This document shows, piece after piece, positions 34,533-43,303 of a stretch of DNA of 64,000 bases (its first letter is position 1; each line of letters begins with the position of its first letter). Location of the stretch: the NCBI GenBank assembly GCA_965247425.1, contig OZ252023.1:3968001-4032000 (forward strand). Direction: 5' to 3'. This stretch comes from CAZOZZ01 sp965247425. GTDB taxonomy: Bacteria > Acidobacteriota > Terriglobia > 20CM-2-55-15. Made by a program: the position numbers and the translations under genes. Under the pieces are notes generated by a model. It was not told the DNA's origin. It saw only the letters and a program-made list of their open reading frames with translations, and did not search any database.

Positions 34533-35576
34533 TCAGGGCTGTCCGTCCTCGTGCCAGCGTGGTGCCTCGTCGGCATCGGCCAGGGCTCGGACAGCTCTTA
34601 CGATGACCTCGACAGCGGCGACCATGTGGTCGAAGTCCACTGAATCGATGTCGTCGGAGGGTTGGTGGTAATCCTCATGGAGGTTGTAGGACGAAAGGGT
34701 GTGTGCAGGAATGCCGAGCCTGGCGAATGGGAAATTGTCGCTTCGTCGAAAGAAATTGTATTCGGGTCGTGGATCCGGCACCGCGGGGATGCCGGCCTCC
34801 ACGAGGAACTCGCCGATCGTCGAGCGTTCGAAACCAGTGAGCCACAACTTGCCCGGGCCACCTGCTATCGAATCCGGTCTGCCGATCATCTCGACCTGCA
34901 GCTCGGCTATCGTCCGTTCCAGCGGTACTGAAGGATGGTCCAGGTACCATCGCGTCCCCAGTAGACCCATCTCCTCACCGGTGAAAAGCGCGAACACCAC
35001 CGTACGTCGCGGTGGGCGGCCAGTGGCGAGCGAGCGCGCCGCCTCGAGGACTGCGACCACCCCGGAGGCGTCGTCATCCGCTCCGTTGTAGATAGAGTCT
35101 CCGTTCACGTCGTCGCCGATTCCCAGGTGGTCGAAGTGGGCGCCGACGACCACCGCCTGATCCGACAAGGCGGAATCGACTCCGTGAATCATACCCAACA
35201 CGTTGCGGCCGATTACCAGGTCACTCCTTGATGCATCGTCGAGGTCGTCCAACGACCCCAGCGAAAGCCTGGCGCGTCCTCGACTCTCAACAGGAACCAG
35301 CGGCACACGCTGGAAGTACCCATTATCACCGGCCGGCTCGACCCCGTAAGACGCGAACTGGTCGGCGAGAAACGTGGCCGCCCTCAATGCGCCGGGACTG
35401 CCCGTTCTCCGGCCCTCCATCGAATCGGCGGCCAGCGTGGAAAGCAGGCGTTCCGTGCGTCGGCGAGCACTCTCTTCCGTGTCCGCCGGTGGGGGCGTTT
35501 CGGCGGCGGTACATCCCCACTGAAGGGCGATGGACGCCGCCGCAAGGACGATCGACGCGAACCGAATGGACTTCAT
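34533..35576 (-). CDS. exported M28-family metallopeptidase
   Basis: A 347-residue aminopeptidase-like protein. A signal sequence (MKSIRFASIVLAAASIALQWGC) ends in a Cys and may be a lipoprotein signal, though the lipobox is not canonical. M28 zinc ligands are visible: VVGAHFDHLG, IYNGADDDASGV, FTGEEMGLLG, EMIGRPD and the late HEDYHQPSDDID. The ATG at 35576 sits one base after the upstream deaminase stop, with GAGAGGAA overlapping that stop, so the two genes are coupled. Confidence 0.88.
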   Translation of the reverse strand: MKSIRFASIVLAAASIALQWGCTAAETPPPADTEESARRRTERLLSTLAADSMEGRRTGSPGALRAATFLADQFASYGVEPAGDNGYFQRVPLVPVESRGRARLSLGSLDDLDDASRSDLVIGRNVLGMIHGVDSALSDQAVVVGAHFDHLGIGDDVNGDSIYNGADDDASGVVAVLEAARSLATGRPPRRTVVFALFTGEEMGLLGTRWYLDHPSVPLERTIAELQVEMIGRPDSIAGGPGKLWLTGFERSTIGEFLVEAGIPAVPDPRPEYNFFRRSDNFPFARLGIPAHTLSSYNLHEDYHQPSDDIDSVDFDHMVAAVEVIVRAVRALADADEAPRWHEDGQP

Positions 35577-35577
35577 C

Positions 35578-36042
35578 TTAATTCCTCTCCCTGATTTGCT
35601 CATACTCGGAGGCCAGGAATCCCTTTTCGATTTCCGGCGGCAGCTCCCAGCGGTCGACATCACGCGCCGTCAGAATGGCGTAATTAGAGGTGACGCCGCC
35701 GATACCGGGACTCTCTACCGCGAAAACCACGCGCCTGATCCGGGCCTCACGAATCGCGTAGGAACAGAGGAAGCATGGCTCATTGGTGGTGTAGAGTGTT
35801 GCCTCTGACAACTTCGTTCGCCCGACGTTTCCCAGAGCGTCAGTGACCGCCAGAATTTCAGCGTGGGCAAAAGGGTCGGGACCGGCGGGTGACTGTTCCC
35901 CCGCTTCCGCCACGATCTGCCGCCCCAGAGTGACGACACAACCCACGGGCGAGTTTCCGGCCCGCCTCGCCGAGATGGCCAGGTCGATCGAGCGCCGCAT
36001 CATTCTGTGATCGAAGTCCGGGCTGTCCGGTATTGTTCTCAT
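35578..36042 (-). CDS. cytidine/deoxycytidylate deaminase-family protein
   Basis: A 154-residue zinc deaminase. The zinc and proton-shuttle motif is DPFAHAEILAV (HAE) and the cysteine pair EPCFLCSYAIREA (PCxxC). The helix following is typical of the nucleoside/guanine/tRNA deaminase family, so the substrate is uncertain. The ATG at 36042 follows AGAGGAAAGGG; a GTG at 36060 is a less likely start. It is the first gene of a two-gene unit with the M28 peptidase. Confidence 0.85.
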   Translation of the reverse strand: MRTIPDSPDFDHRMMRRSIDLAISARRAGNSPVGCVVTLGRQIVAEAGEQSPAGPDPFAHAEILAVTDALGNVGRTKLSEATLYTTNEPCFLCSYAIREARIRRVVFAVESPGIGGVTSNYAILTARDVDRWELPPEIEKGFLASEYEQIRERN

Positions 36043-36218
36043 ACACCCTTTCCTCTTCACTGCTCAGCCCGGCTATACTGCCACAGGGACTCTCATTCTC
36101 CCAATGGTCTCGGACTGCTACAAGCCCGCCTGCCGCGGAACGAACAGGCGGGCCAGGGTTGCGCTCGAACCCCTTATACTTTATAGTGCAAAGCACTTGA
36201 TCTTATCGGAGGAGTCTC

Positions 36219-36641
36219 ATGAGCAAACGTCTGCAGGCAAGCGCAGTCGGGTACGTGGTTTTTCTTGGACTGATCATGGTCGCTGCTTTCCTGAGCTGGA
36301 TTCCCGGAACCGGCGAGGCGGGATCCGATCGACTCGCCGAGCACCCCTACCGACTCTCGATGATGTTGGTGACGATAATTCTCGCCGTAGGGATCGGTGC
36401 GTGGTCCGCCCTTTATGGACTCGAGAAAGATCGCCTGTTCCTCGGGCTCCTGCTTCTCATAGGAGGAGGCATCGCGACTGGAGTCATTCTCAGTTTTGCG
36501 CCCTACATTCTTTATCCGAACGATCAGTACCCCGTATCCTTCATGTGGGCCATTGGAGGTGGACCGATCGGGTTTGCTGTCTGGCTGGCGGTAAGTTTCG
36601 GCCGGAAGGTGATGAGGGGAGGGGCCCTGGTCGCGTCATAA
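36219..36641 (+). CDS. small four-helix membrane protein
   Basis: A 140-residue integral membrane protein. Four hydrophobic helices are visible: VGYVVFLGLIMVAAFL, LSMMLVTIILAVGIGAW, LFLGLLLLIGGGIATGVILSF and FMWAIGGGPIGFAVWLAVSF. GGAGGAG lies just before the ATG. No family is recognised and the neighbours give no clear context. Divergent from the deaminase. Confidence 0.75.
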   Translation: MSKRLQASAVGYVVFLGLIMVAAFLSWIPGTGEAGSDRLAEHPYRLSMMLVTIILAVGIGAWSALYGLEKDRLFLGLLLLIGGGIATGVILSFAPYILYPNDQYPVSFMWAIGGGPIGFAVWLAVSFGRKVMRGGALVAS

Positions 36642-36884
36642 TAGACCCGGGCCCACGCCTGTTTCGTTTCGAATCGTCCAGGCGACAAGTCCCCGGCACG
36701 CCCCTGGCCGTGACCCGAAGCCACGCTCCCATCTTCAACCCGCTATGTTTCTTTCCTCGAATATGGACAAGGCTATCCCGGTGGGTCCCGTCATTTTAGA
36801 AAATATGTAAGGTTTCCGCCCGGAGCGAGACTACCTCTAACCGAACGCGACGAATTTCAGATTCGATCCATCAGAGGAGTCTTT

Positions 36885-37271
36885 ATGACGTTCCACAAAC
36901 CACTTCTTTCCGCCGGCCTGGTCCTTTTGGTAAGCACCTCCTGTGGCACGCGCGATGAGCCGGAACCTGCACCCAGTCTGCAACTGGAGCCATGTCGGTT
37001 GAAGGGATATGACCAGGAAATCTCCTGTGCCCGATTCGAAGTATTCGAAGACCGAAAGGCCCGAACCGGTAGAAAAATATTACTCAACATTGCGGTCATT
37101 CAGGCAGCGAGTGGCAACCCTGCGCCGGACCCGCTTTTCATATTGGCAGGTGGTCCGGGTCAGGCGGCCACTTCGTATGTCCATGGGTTCGATCCGTCTT
37201 CAAGAAGGTTCACTTCGACCGCGACATCGTGCTCGTGGATCAGCGTGGCACTGGGAAGTCCAATCCATTGA
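36885..37271 (+). pseudogene. TAP-like alpha/beta hydrolase, 5' fragment
   Basis: Starts MTFHKPLLSAGLVLLVSTSC, a lipoprotein-like signal, followed by the hydrolase front end with ILAGGPGQAAT, the oxyanion-type HGGPG motif of proline iminopeptidases. The frame is lost at 37197-37205. The other frame then reads KKVHFDRDIVLVDQRGTGKSNPLNC, the next family motif, and reaches an in-frame TGA at 37343. The gene is therefore broken twice; the rest is 37346-38416. Confidence 0.8.
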
Positions 37272-37345
37272 ATTGTGAGTGGGAAAGCGAGACAGGGTCC
37301 GATTTGATGCTCGATTCCCCGTCATCGGAAAAGCTCCGGTCCTGA

Positions 37346-38416
37346 TTGTCCGAATGGGATGCCGACGTTCGCTTCTACAGCAATTTCGAAGCAATGGGGG
37401 ATCTGGATGAGATTCGGCGGGCTCTCGGATATGAAGAAATAAACCTTTGGGGCGGTTCCTACGGCACACGCGCCGCCCAGGTCTACATGCGAATGCAGCC
37501 AGACCATGTCCGAACCGCCATCCTCGATGGCGTGGCTCCCTTCGGCCTGAAATTCCCTCTCTATGTTGCCCGAAATTCGCAGCGCGCCTTGAATCTCATG
37601 TTTGAGAATTGCGATGCCGACCAAGACTGCAGGGAAGCTTTTCCGGGCCTGAGAGAGAAACTCGACACGTTGCTCGATGAGCTCGAACGCCGACCTCGGA
37701 AGATCGAGGCGCGCCACCCGCGCACCGGCGAGAAGATGGAACTGGAAATCGGTCGCGACGCGTTCGTTTCTGGAATCCGGGGGTTCTTGTATGTTCCGCT
37801 CCACACCAGCTTGATTCCTTTTGCCGTCGAAAGCGCTTCGGGAGGGAACTTCGCACCTTTTGTTGCCATGAACTATTCGCTCACAGGCTGGTCCGTCCAG
37901 ACGATGAGTCTCGGGATGACAATTTCGGTCCTGTGCGCCGAGGACTTGCCGCGGATCGATCGCAACGAAGTGCCCGGAGAGACCAGGGGAACCTTCGTCG
38001 GCCCTCTCATGGTCGATGCGTGGGCTCGAATGTGCGATGCGTGGCCTCGGGCCGAATTGCCACGCGGCTATGCGGAAAGGGTTTCGATCCAGGTTCCGAC
38101 TCTACTTCTTTCTGGCAATCTGGATCCGGTCACACCTCCACAATGGGGCGAGATGGCCCGGGAGAATTTGCCTCGGAGCCTGCATCTGGTTGTGCCCGGT
38201 GCAGCGCACAACGTCAGTCCCGTGGGCTGCGTGCCCGACTTGATGGCGACGTTTCTCGACCGTGGGACGGCAGAGGGCCTGGACACCAGCTGTGTTGAGG
38301 CGAACGCAGCCTCACCCTTCTTTGTTCAACCGTCCTACGAAAGCACGGCAGCGGAACCTGCGAAACCCGGGCAAGTCGGCACGGACGGAACCCTTCTCAT
38401 GGGGAATTTAAGATGA
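37346..38416 (+). pseudogene. TAP-like alpha/beta hydrolase, 3' fragment
   Basis: Continues the gene begun at 36885. The nucleophile motif is LWGGSYGTRAAQVYMRMQPDHVRTAILDG, the acid LSGNLDPVTPPQWG and the histidine PGAAHNVSP. This is the tripeptidyl aminopeptidase-like (TAP C-terminal) group. The frame opens after TGA 37343-37345, where sequence on both sides (KLRS, then LSEWDADVRFYSN) is homologous to the same family, so it is a premature stop rather than a true start. The stop overlaps the ATPase start (ATGA). Confidence 0.8.
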
Positions 38417-39159
38417 TCCAGGTTAAAGAGCTCTCGAAGAGGTTTGGTCGCAAAGTAGCCGTTGGAGGCGTTTCCTTCACGGCGAAGGATGGATGTATCA
38501 CGGGATTGCTTGGTCCTAACGGTGCCGGAAAGTCGACAACTCTCAGGATGGTTTACGGCTTGATCCAGCCGGATAGTGGAAGCGTTTCCATCGATGGCAT
38601 GGAGGTCCGAACACAACCACTCGAAACCTATCGAAGGATCGGTGTGCTGTCGGAAAACCGAGGGCTGTACTCGCGGCTCACAGGTCGCGAGCACCTGCGA
38701 TACTTCGGGAAGCTGCAGGGTCTGGTTGGAGGAGATCTCCAGGCCGGCGTCGATCGCACGATTGGACTGCTCGAGATGAAGGAGTTTGCAGATCGCAGAG
38801 CCGGGGGATTCTCGCAAGGGGAGAGAATGAGAGTCTCTCTCGGTCGGACTCTTATTCATGATCCGCAAAACATTTTATTGGATGAGCCCACCAATGGCCT
38901 GGATGTAATGAGTACGCGCGCTTTGCGAAACTGTCTCGTCCGGCTCCGGGGGGAGGGGAAATGCATTACCTTTTCCAGCCACGTCATGCAGGAGGTGACG
39001 GCACTGTGTGATCGAGTGGTCGTGCTCAGAGAGGGGAAGGTTGTTGCCGAGGGTACGGTGGCGGAGCTCGAGCAGGCAACGGGAAGGAAAGGGTTCGAGG
39101 ACGCCTTTGTGGCCTTGACGACCGGACCGTTGATGAATGCGCATGGGAGGGTGGGATGA
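38413..39159 (+). CDS. ABC transporter ATP-binding protein (NatA-like)
   Basis: A 248-residue ATPase. Walker A is GPNGAGKST (about 35-43), the signature a divergent GFSQGERMRV and Walker B ILLDEPTNGLD with the switch His in TFSSHVMQEV. This layout resembles the ATPase of Na+ or multidrug exporters of the NatAB type. Its partner permease gene begins at 39156, overlapping by four bases, but is truncated after about 22 codons, so this transporter has no intact membrane subunit here. Confidence 0.9.
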   Translation: MIQVKELSKRFGRKVAVGGVSFTAKDGCITGLLGPNGAGKSTTLRMVYGLIQPDSGSVSIDGMEVRTQPLETYRRIGVLSENRGLYSRLTGREHLRYFGKLQGLVGGDLQAGVDRTIGLLEMKEFADRRAGGFSQGERMRVSLGRTLIHDPQNILLDEPTNGLDVMSTRALRNCLVRLRGEGKCITFSSHVMQEVTALCDRVVVLREGKVVAEGTVAELEQATGRKGFEDAFVALTTGPLMNAHGRVG

Positions 39160-39224
39160 AGCTGATTGCCATTGTCCAGAAAGAACTGATCGACAGCCTG
39201 AGGGACAGACGTTCTCTTTTTGTC
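39156..39224 (+). pseudogene. natB-like permease, first codons only
   Basis: MKLIAIVQKELIDSLRDRRS is the conserved opening of NatB-type permeases and overlaps the ATPase stop (ATGA). After SLF the sequence changes, at about 39221-39232, into the end of a sigma-factor gene in another frame. A deletion has removed nearly all of natB. Confidence 0.75.
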
Positions 39225-39226
39225 AC

Positions 39227-39511
39227 GTGTGGAGGCGTAAGAGAGCACCGGAAGGGGCTGATGAATCGGTCGAGGTCGTTGACCCGAGATCGACTCCGGA
39301 ATCGCAACTGGATCGAGACCAGAGACGGGACAAATTGATGGCTGCCATCCGGACCCTTCCCCTCATCCAGAGAGAGGTGATTACGCTGACACTCGAGGAG
39401 CTGTCACAGGCGGAAATTGGTGAGGTCCTGGGTATTACTGAGAACAATGTTGCCGTGCGATTGAATCGAGCGCGCAAGTCCTTGCGCAGACTCCTGGGAG
39501 TGGGAACATGA
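39227..39511 (+). pseudogene. ECF sigma factor, region 4 only
   Basis: Reads HVWRRKRAPEGADESVEVVD, then QLDRDQRRDKLMAAIRTLPL and QREVITLTLEELSQAEIGEVLGI with NNVAVRLNRARKSLRRLL, a complete sigma region 4. Region 2 and the start are missing. It is joined to the natB opening by a deletion at its left edge. Its stop overlaps the ATG of the following membrane protein (ATGA), as for a sigma factor and its partner. Confidence 0.75.
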
Positions 39512-40095
39512 CCGTGGATCAGGAATTACAGGGTTGGCTGAAAGACTGGCAACATGCCGGAACCGGGCCCGAGGTTCGACATCTGGATATCCGCAAGCGA
39601 GTCAGGCAGCAGAATCTCAGAATGGTTCTGTCGCTGGCAGGTCAGTTGCTCGTCGCGGCAGGAGGGATCGCGGTCGCCGCCGTCATGGCGTGGCGCAGGC
39701 CGGAACCGGCGATCATTTTTCTGGCGTTGGCAATCTGCGTGTTTGTTTTTGCCGCGGTGGGATTCGCGATCTGGAACATGCGTGGGACATGGTTTCCATC
39801 CGCACAATCGACACGTGACTTTGTCCAGCTTTCGATCCGAAGATGCCATGCGAGTCTGCGGGGAGTTCGCTTTGGCCTCTATCTGCTGGTCATCGAACTC
39901 ATCTTTATCGTGCCGTGGGTGTTATGGAACTCGAACTGGGATGCGGTTGCCCTGGCTCCATGGTCTTACGTCGCGAGATGCTTTGTCGTCATGCTGGTCC
40001 CGGGAGGCATCCTGTTCTGGCTTTTCTGGACGCGCCGGCGAAAACTGAAAGAGCTGGGGATGTTGCTGGAGTTCGAGCAGGCATTAACCGAATAG
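39508..40095 (+). CDS. membrane protein downstream of sigma-factor remnant
   Basis: A 195-residue protein. A soluble N-terminus (MTVDQELQGWLKDWQHAG) precedes four hydrophobic helices (about 37-56, 63-82, 120-145, 152-172), and the C-terminus is charged. Position and coupling to the sigma-factor end suggest an anti-sigma-type or sigma-associated membrane protein, but no anti-sigma motif is evident, so this is inference. The gene looks intact although its likely partner is deleted. Confidence 0.65.
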   Translation: MTVDQELQGWLKDWQHAGTGPEVRHLDIRKRVRQQNLRMVLSLAGQLLVAAGGIAVAAVMAWRRPEPAIIFLALAICVFVFAAVGFAIWNMRGTWFPSAQSTRDFVQLSIRRCHASLRGVRFGLYLLVIELIFIVPWVLWNSNWDAVALAPWSYVARCFVVMLVPGGILFWLFWTRRRKLKELGMLLEFEQALTE

Positions 40096-40109
40096 TTCTC
40101 CCCTGTTGA

Positions 40110-40829
40110 TCAAGACCGCAGCGTTTCCACCGGATCCAGACGGCTCGCCCGCCTTGCAGGAAAGTACGACGCCGCCAGGACAACCGCGATGAAGAGAAGT
40201 GCCGTCAATGACAGGTTGGCCGGGCTCGTGGCGGAAACGTCGACCAGCATCGCCGCAAACAAACGGCTGGCGGCCAAGGCGCCGAGTACGCCCAGGATGA
40301 GCCCCATCGCAGTCGTACGAAGCCCGCGTCCGACGACGTAACGCAGCACCGAAGACGGCGGCGCACCCATCGCGATGCGGACGCCGATCTCATGCCGTGT
40401 CAGAACCACCAGGCGCGACAACATCCCGTAGATGCCGACCAGTGCCAGGATCACGGCGACCACGGCGAACAACATCATGAGTGTCGCGCGAAAACGTGGG
40501 CCGGCGACGGATCCCTCCAGCAGGTCTTCGATCAACTGTACGTCCTGGACGGCGATCAGCGGGTCCACCGCGCCCACACGCTCCCGGATAGCCGGAACCA
40601 GATCGAGAGGGTTTCCGTCGGTGGCGACCAGCACGTACATCCTTCGCCGTCGGCTCTCCTGTTCGTAGGCGATATAGAATTCCGGTTCGGGCTCCTCATC
40701 CAGGCGCTCTCTCCTGGCGTCGGTCACGACGCCGACGACCTCGAGCCACGGATCGTCGGTCGCGTTGGCGTAGCCGGTCTTGATACGCGCGCCGACAGGG
40801 TTTCCACCCGGCCAGAAGCGTCGGGCCAT
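40110..40829 (-). pseudogene. ADOP permease, C-terminal fragment (frameshifted)
   Basis: The C-terminal part of the permease in its own frame: ARRFWPGGNPVGARIK, VVGVVTDARRERLDEEPEPEFYIAY, membrane helices of the second FtsX domain (ATLMMLFAVVAVILALVGIYGML) and the ending RRASRLDPVETLRS. The frame really begins upstream at about 40878, where the preceding frame stops matching the family. It is the tail of the gene beginning at 42706. Confidence 0.82.
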
Positions 40830-42706
40830 GGCTTCGTTGACCAGAGCGACATCGAGAGGCCTCCGGCCGTCGGTGGTTCGAAACCGCGGCCGTCGAGCAC
40901 CTTGATCCCCATCGTCCTGAAGTAGTCGATGCCGACGAAGAGACTCTGTGCGGCGTACTCCTGGCCGTGAAGCTGCCCGCGTCCTTCCACCGTAAAGTCT
41001 CTTCCCAGGTGTTCGGGTCGTCGGAACACCTGCGCGGATATGCTGGTGTTTCGAACACCAGGCAGCGTTCCGATTCCGGCCAGGACGTCATCGAAGAAGC
41101 GGCGCTTGGCTTCCGGCTGGACATACGCCCTCGGAAGGACGATGCGTAGCGACATCACGTTATCGGCGATGAACCCCGGCGACTTGCTGTTGATGTTGAC
41201 CAGAGTGATCGTCAGCAAGCCGGCCCCCACCAGCAGGACATAAGCGACTGCCACCTGGGCGACAACCAGGCCCCGCTGCAGTCGGTGCATCCTGGCGCTC
41301 GGCCGGGCCAGGCTGTTGTTGGCAAGCGTGTCCGCGACGTTCGTGCCGGCTGCCTTGAGGGCGGGTAGAACGCCGCAGACGACACCGCAGACGACCGACA
41401 GGGCCAGGGCGAACATCAGGACCCCGCCGTCGGCCGACACTTCGCCGGCCCGTGGCAGCAAAGGCGCCATCCCGACGATACGCGGTGTCAACACGACTGC
41501 GGCGAAAGCTCCGAGCAAACCGCCCGCGAGCGCCAGGACCAGGGATTCCGACAGCAGCAGTCGAAGGACACGAGGCCGCTTGGCTCCGAGCGCGGTACGT
41601 ATCGCGATCTCGTGCTGGCGCTGAATGCCCCGCGAAAGAAGAAGGCTTGAGACACTGGTACACGCGATCAACAGCACGAGACCGACTGCAAGGAACAACA
41701 CCCACAGGGCGAAGGCGGCTTCTCCGACGGTCCGATCCAGCAGCGACTCCACGTTCCATTGGAGCATCGCCGCGGATTCGGGAAACTCCTGTCCGAGGAT
41801 GGCCGCCAGCCGTTCCACGTCCGCCTGTACCGCGGCTGTTTCGGTCGGGGTTCCGGATCTGCCGACCAGGGAGAGGAATCCGAGGGCCCTCCGTCCCGGG
41901 GGCTCGACCTCTGCCTGCAGCGGTTTCCAGTAGTCGACCGCACTTGGATATTGAAAGCCTTGGGGCATGACACCTACGATCCGGTTGATGACGCCATCGA
42001 GCGTTATGCCGGTTCCGATAACGGAAGGGTCGGCTCCCATTTCCCGTGCCCAGAAGGCGTGGCCGAGGACGATAACCGGCGCGACGCCGGCACGATCTTC
42101 TTCTGGAGTGAAGACGCGGCCAACCTCCGGGGCTGTGCCGAGCACGTCGAAAAGAGTGGAAGTCGCGAGGCCCCATCCAGAACCAGCGGAACCTCCCCGC
42201 CCGTGTAGGTTGGCGGAGTGTTCGGATAGCTGAACGCCGCGAGCGATCGAAACGCCCGCGACCGTTGCTGGACTTCCAGATAGTTGAAGAAGCTGATGCC
42301 GTGCCCGCTCTCTTCTGTGAGGACAAACAGTCGATCGGACGCCGGAAACGGTAGCGACCGCAGCAGGACCGAATCGATGACGCTGAAAACGGTCGTTGTT
42401 GCCCCGATCCCAATCGCCAGGCTCAGCGTTGCAACTATCGTCAGCGATCGGTTCCGGGCCAGGGATCGACCGGCCCGGCTGATGTCCTGGATCCAACCGT
42501 CGGAATGTTCCCGCGCCGCTGTGGCGATGACGTCCATCAGAACGGCTACCCAGAACCGGATGAGGGCGCGTCGCCCCCGGGCACGTGCTTCCCCGGGCGC
42601 GCTCCTCGAACGTGACGATCATCTCGTCAGCATATTCCTCTCGGAATTCCCGTGGATAAACGTGTTGCAGCTTTGGGAATATTCGGTCTGGAATATCATT
42701 TGGCAT
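40724..42706 (-). pseudogene. ADOP permease, N-terminal and middle part (three frameshifts)
   Basis: Begins MPNDIPDRIFPKLQHVYPREFREEYADEM, the ADOP-type opening. The family sequence moves to another frame near 42590 (FWVAVLMDVIATAAREHSDG, GRSLARNRSLTIVATLSLAI), returns near 42175 (GLATSTLFDVLGTAPEVGRVF... ALWVLFLAVGLVLLIACTSV) and leaves again near 40878. The 3' tail of this reading is not permease. A complete protein would be about 860 residues. The PadR gene precedes it as in the other two pairs in this window. Confidence 0.82.
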
Positions 42707-42715
42707 TGGGCTTAC

Positions 42716-43063
42716 TCACAGGTCGAGAAGGCGCTTCGTGCGGGCTACGTCGAGCGTCCGCGCGAGCCGTTCCGCCTCCAGTGTTCCGGCCTTTCGGCCT
42801 CGTTTTGTCAAACGGTAGTACCGTCGTCGTGTGTCATCCCGGTCCGGTCGTTCCGGTCCGGCGCACTCTTCGATCAGCCCCGCTTCGAGCAATTGCTTGA
42901 TTGAGCGATAGAGCGTTCCCGGACCGAGGACGACGTAACCTTCAGTTTCATCTTCGACGGCCTTCATGATCGCGTAACCGTGCCGGGTGCCGCCCGCCAG
43001 TGCGATGATGATGTGGAACGCCGCGGGGGTGAGGGACACGGGGTCGGGTTTGGCAGGGCTCAC
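42716..43063 (-). CDS. PadR-family transcriptional regulator
   Basis: A 115-residue winged-helix regulator: TPAAFHIIIALAGGTRHGYAIMKAV, PGTLYRSIKQLLEAGLIEE, RRRYYRLTKRG. It starts at a GTG with AAGGAGAT upstream. It lies 9 bases before the second ADOP gene and probably controls that operon. A strong promoter with a near-perfect 23-bp dyad between -35 and -10 lies at 43089-43117. Confidence 0.92.
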   Translation of the reverse strand: MSPAKPDPVSLTPAAFHIIIALAGGTRHGYAIMKAVEDETEGYVVLGPGTLYRSIKQLLEAGLIEECAGPERPDRDDTRRRYYRLTKRGRKAGTLEAERLARTLDVARTKRLLDL

Positions 43064-43088
43064 GGCATCTCCTTGTTAGTCCGGTATG

Positions 43089-43117
43089 AGTATAACCATT
43101 ATGGATATAGTGTGCAA
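43089..43117 (-). promoter_or_regulatory. padR/ADOP promoter with palindromic operator
   Basis: On the minus strand TTGCAC (43117-43112) and TATACT (43094-43089) are separated by exactly 17 bases, a good sigma-70 promoter. A 23-bp dyad fills the spacer and -10 (43089-43111): ACTATATCCAT on one side and ATGGTTATACT on the other, with two mismatched pairs and an unpaired centre. It resembles the dyad at 34444-34466 in arm sequence and position. Likely a PadR operator. Confidence 0.65.
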
Positions 43118-43303
43118 GGTTGTCGCCGGGCTGCTCCTCAATCGCAGAGTCGCTAACTCCTAGATGTGCCGGATCGCCGGGCAGACTGGATTCGAGGCGT
43201 TTTCGACGCTCGGATAAGCGGTGGCTGGGTTAGTAAAGGGGTTGCGGGATCGGCCACTCAAATCGCTCGATTAACCGGAGATGTCCGACTATACTCCGAC
43301 GCT

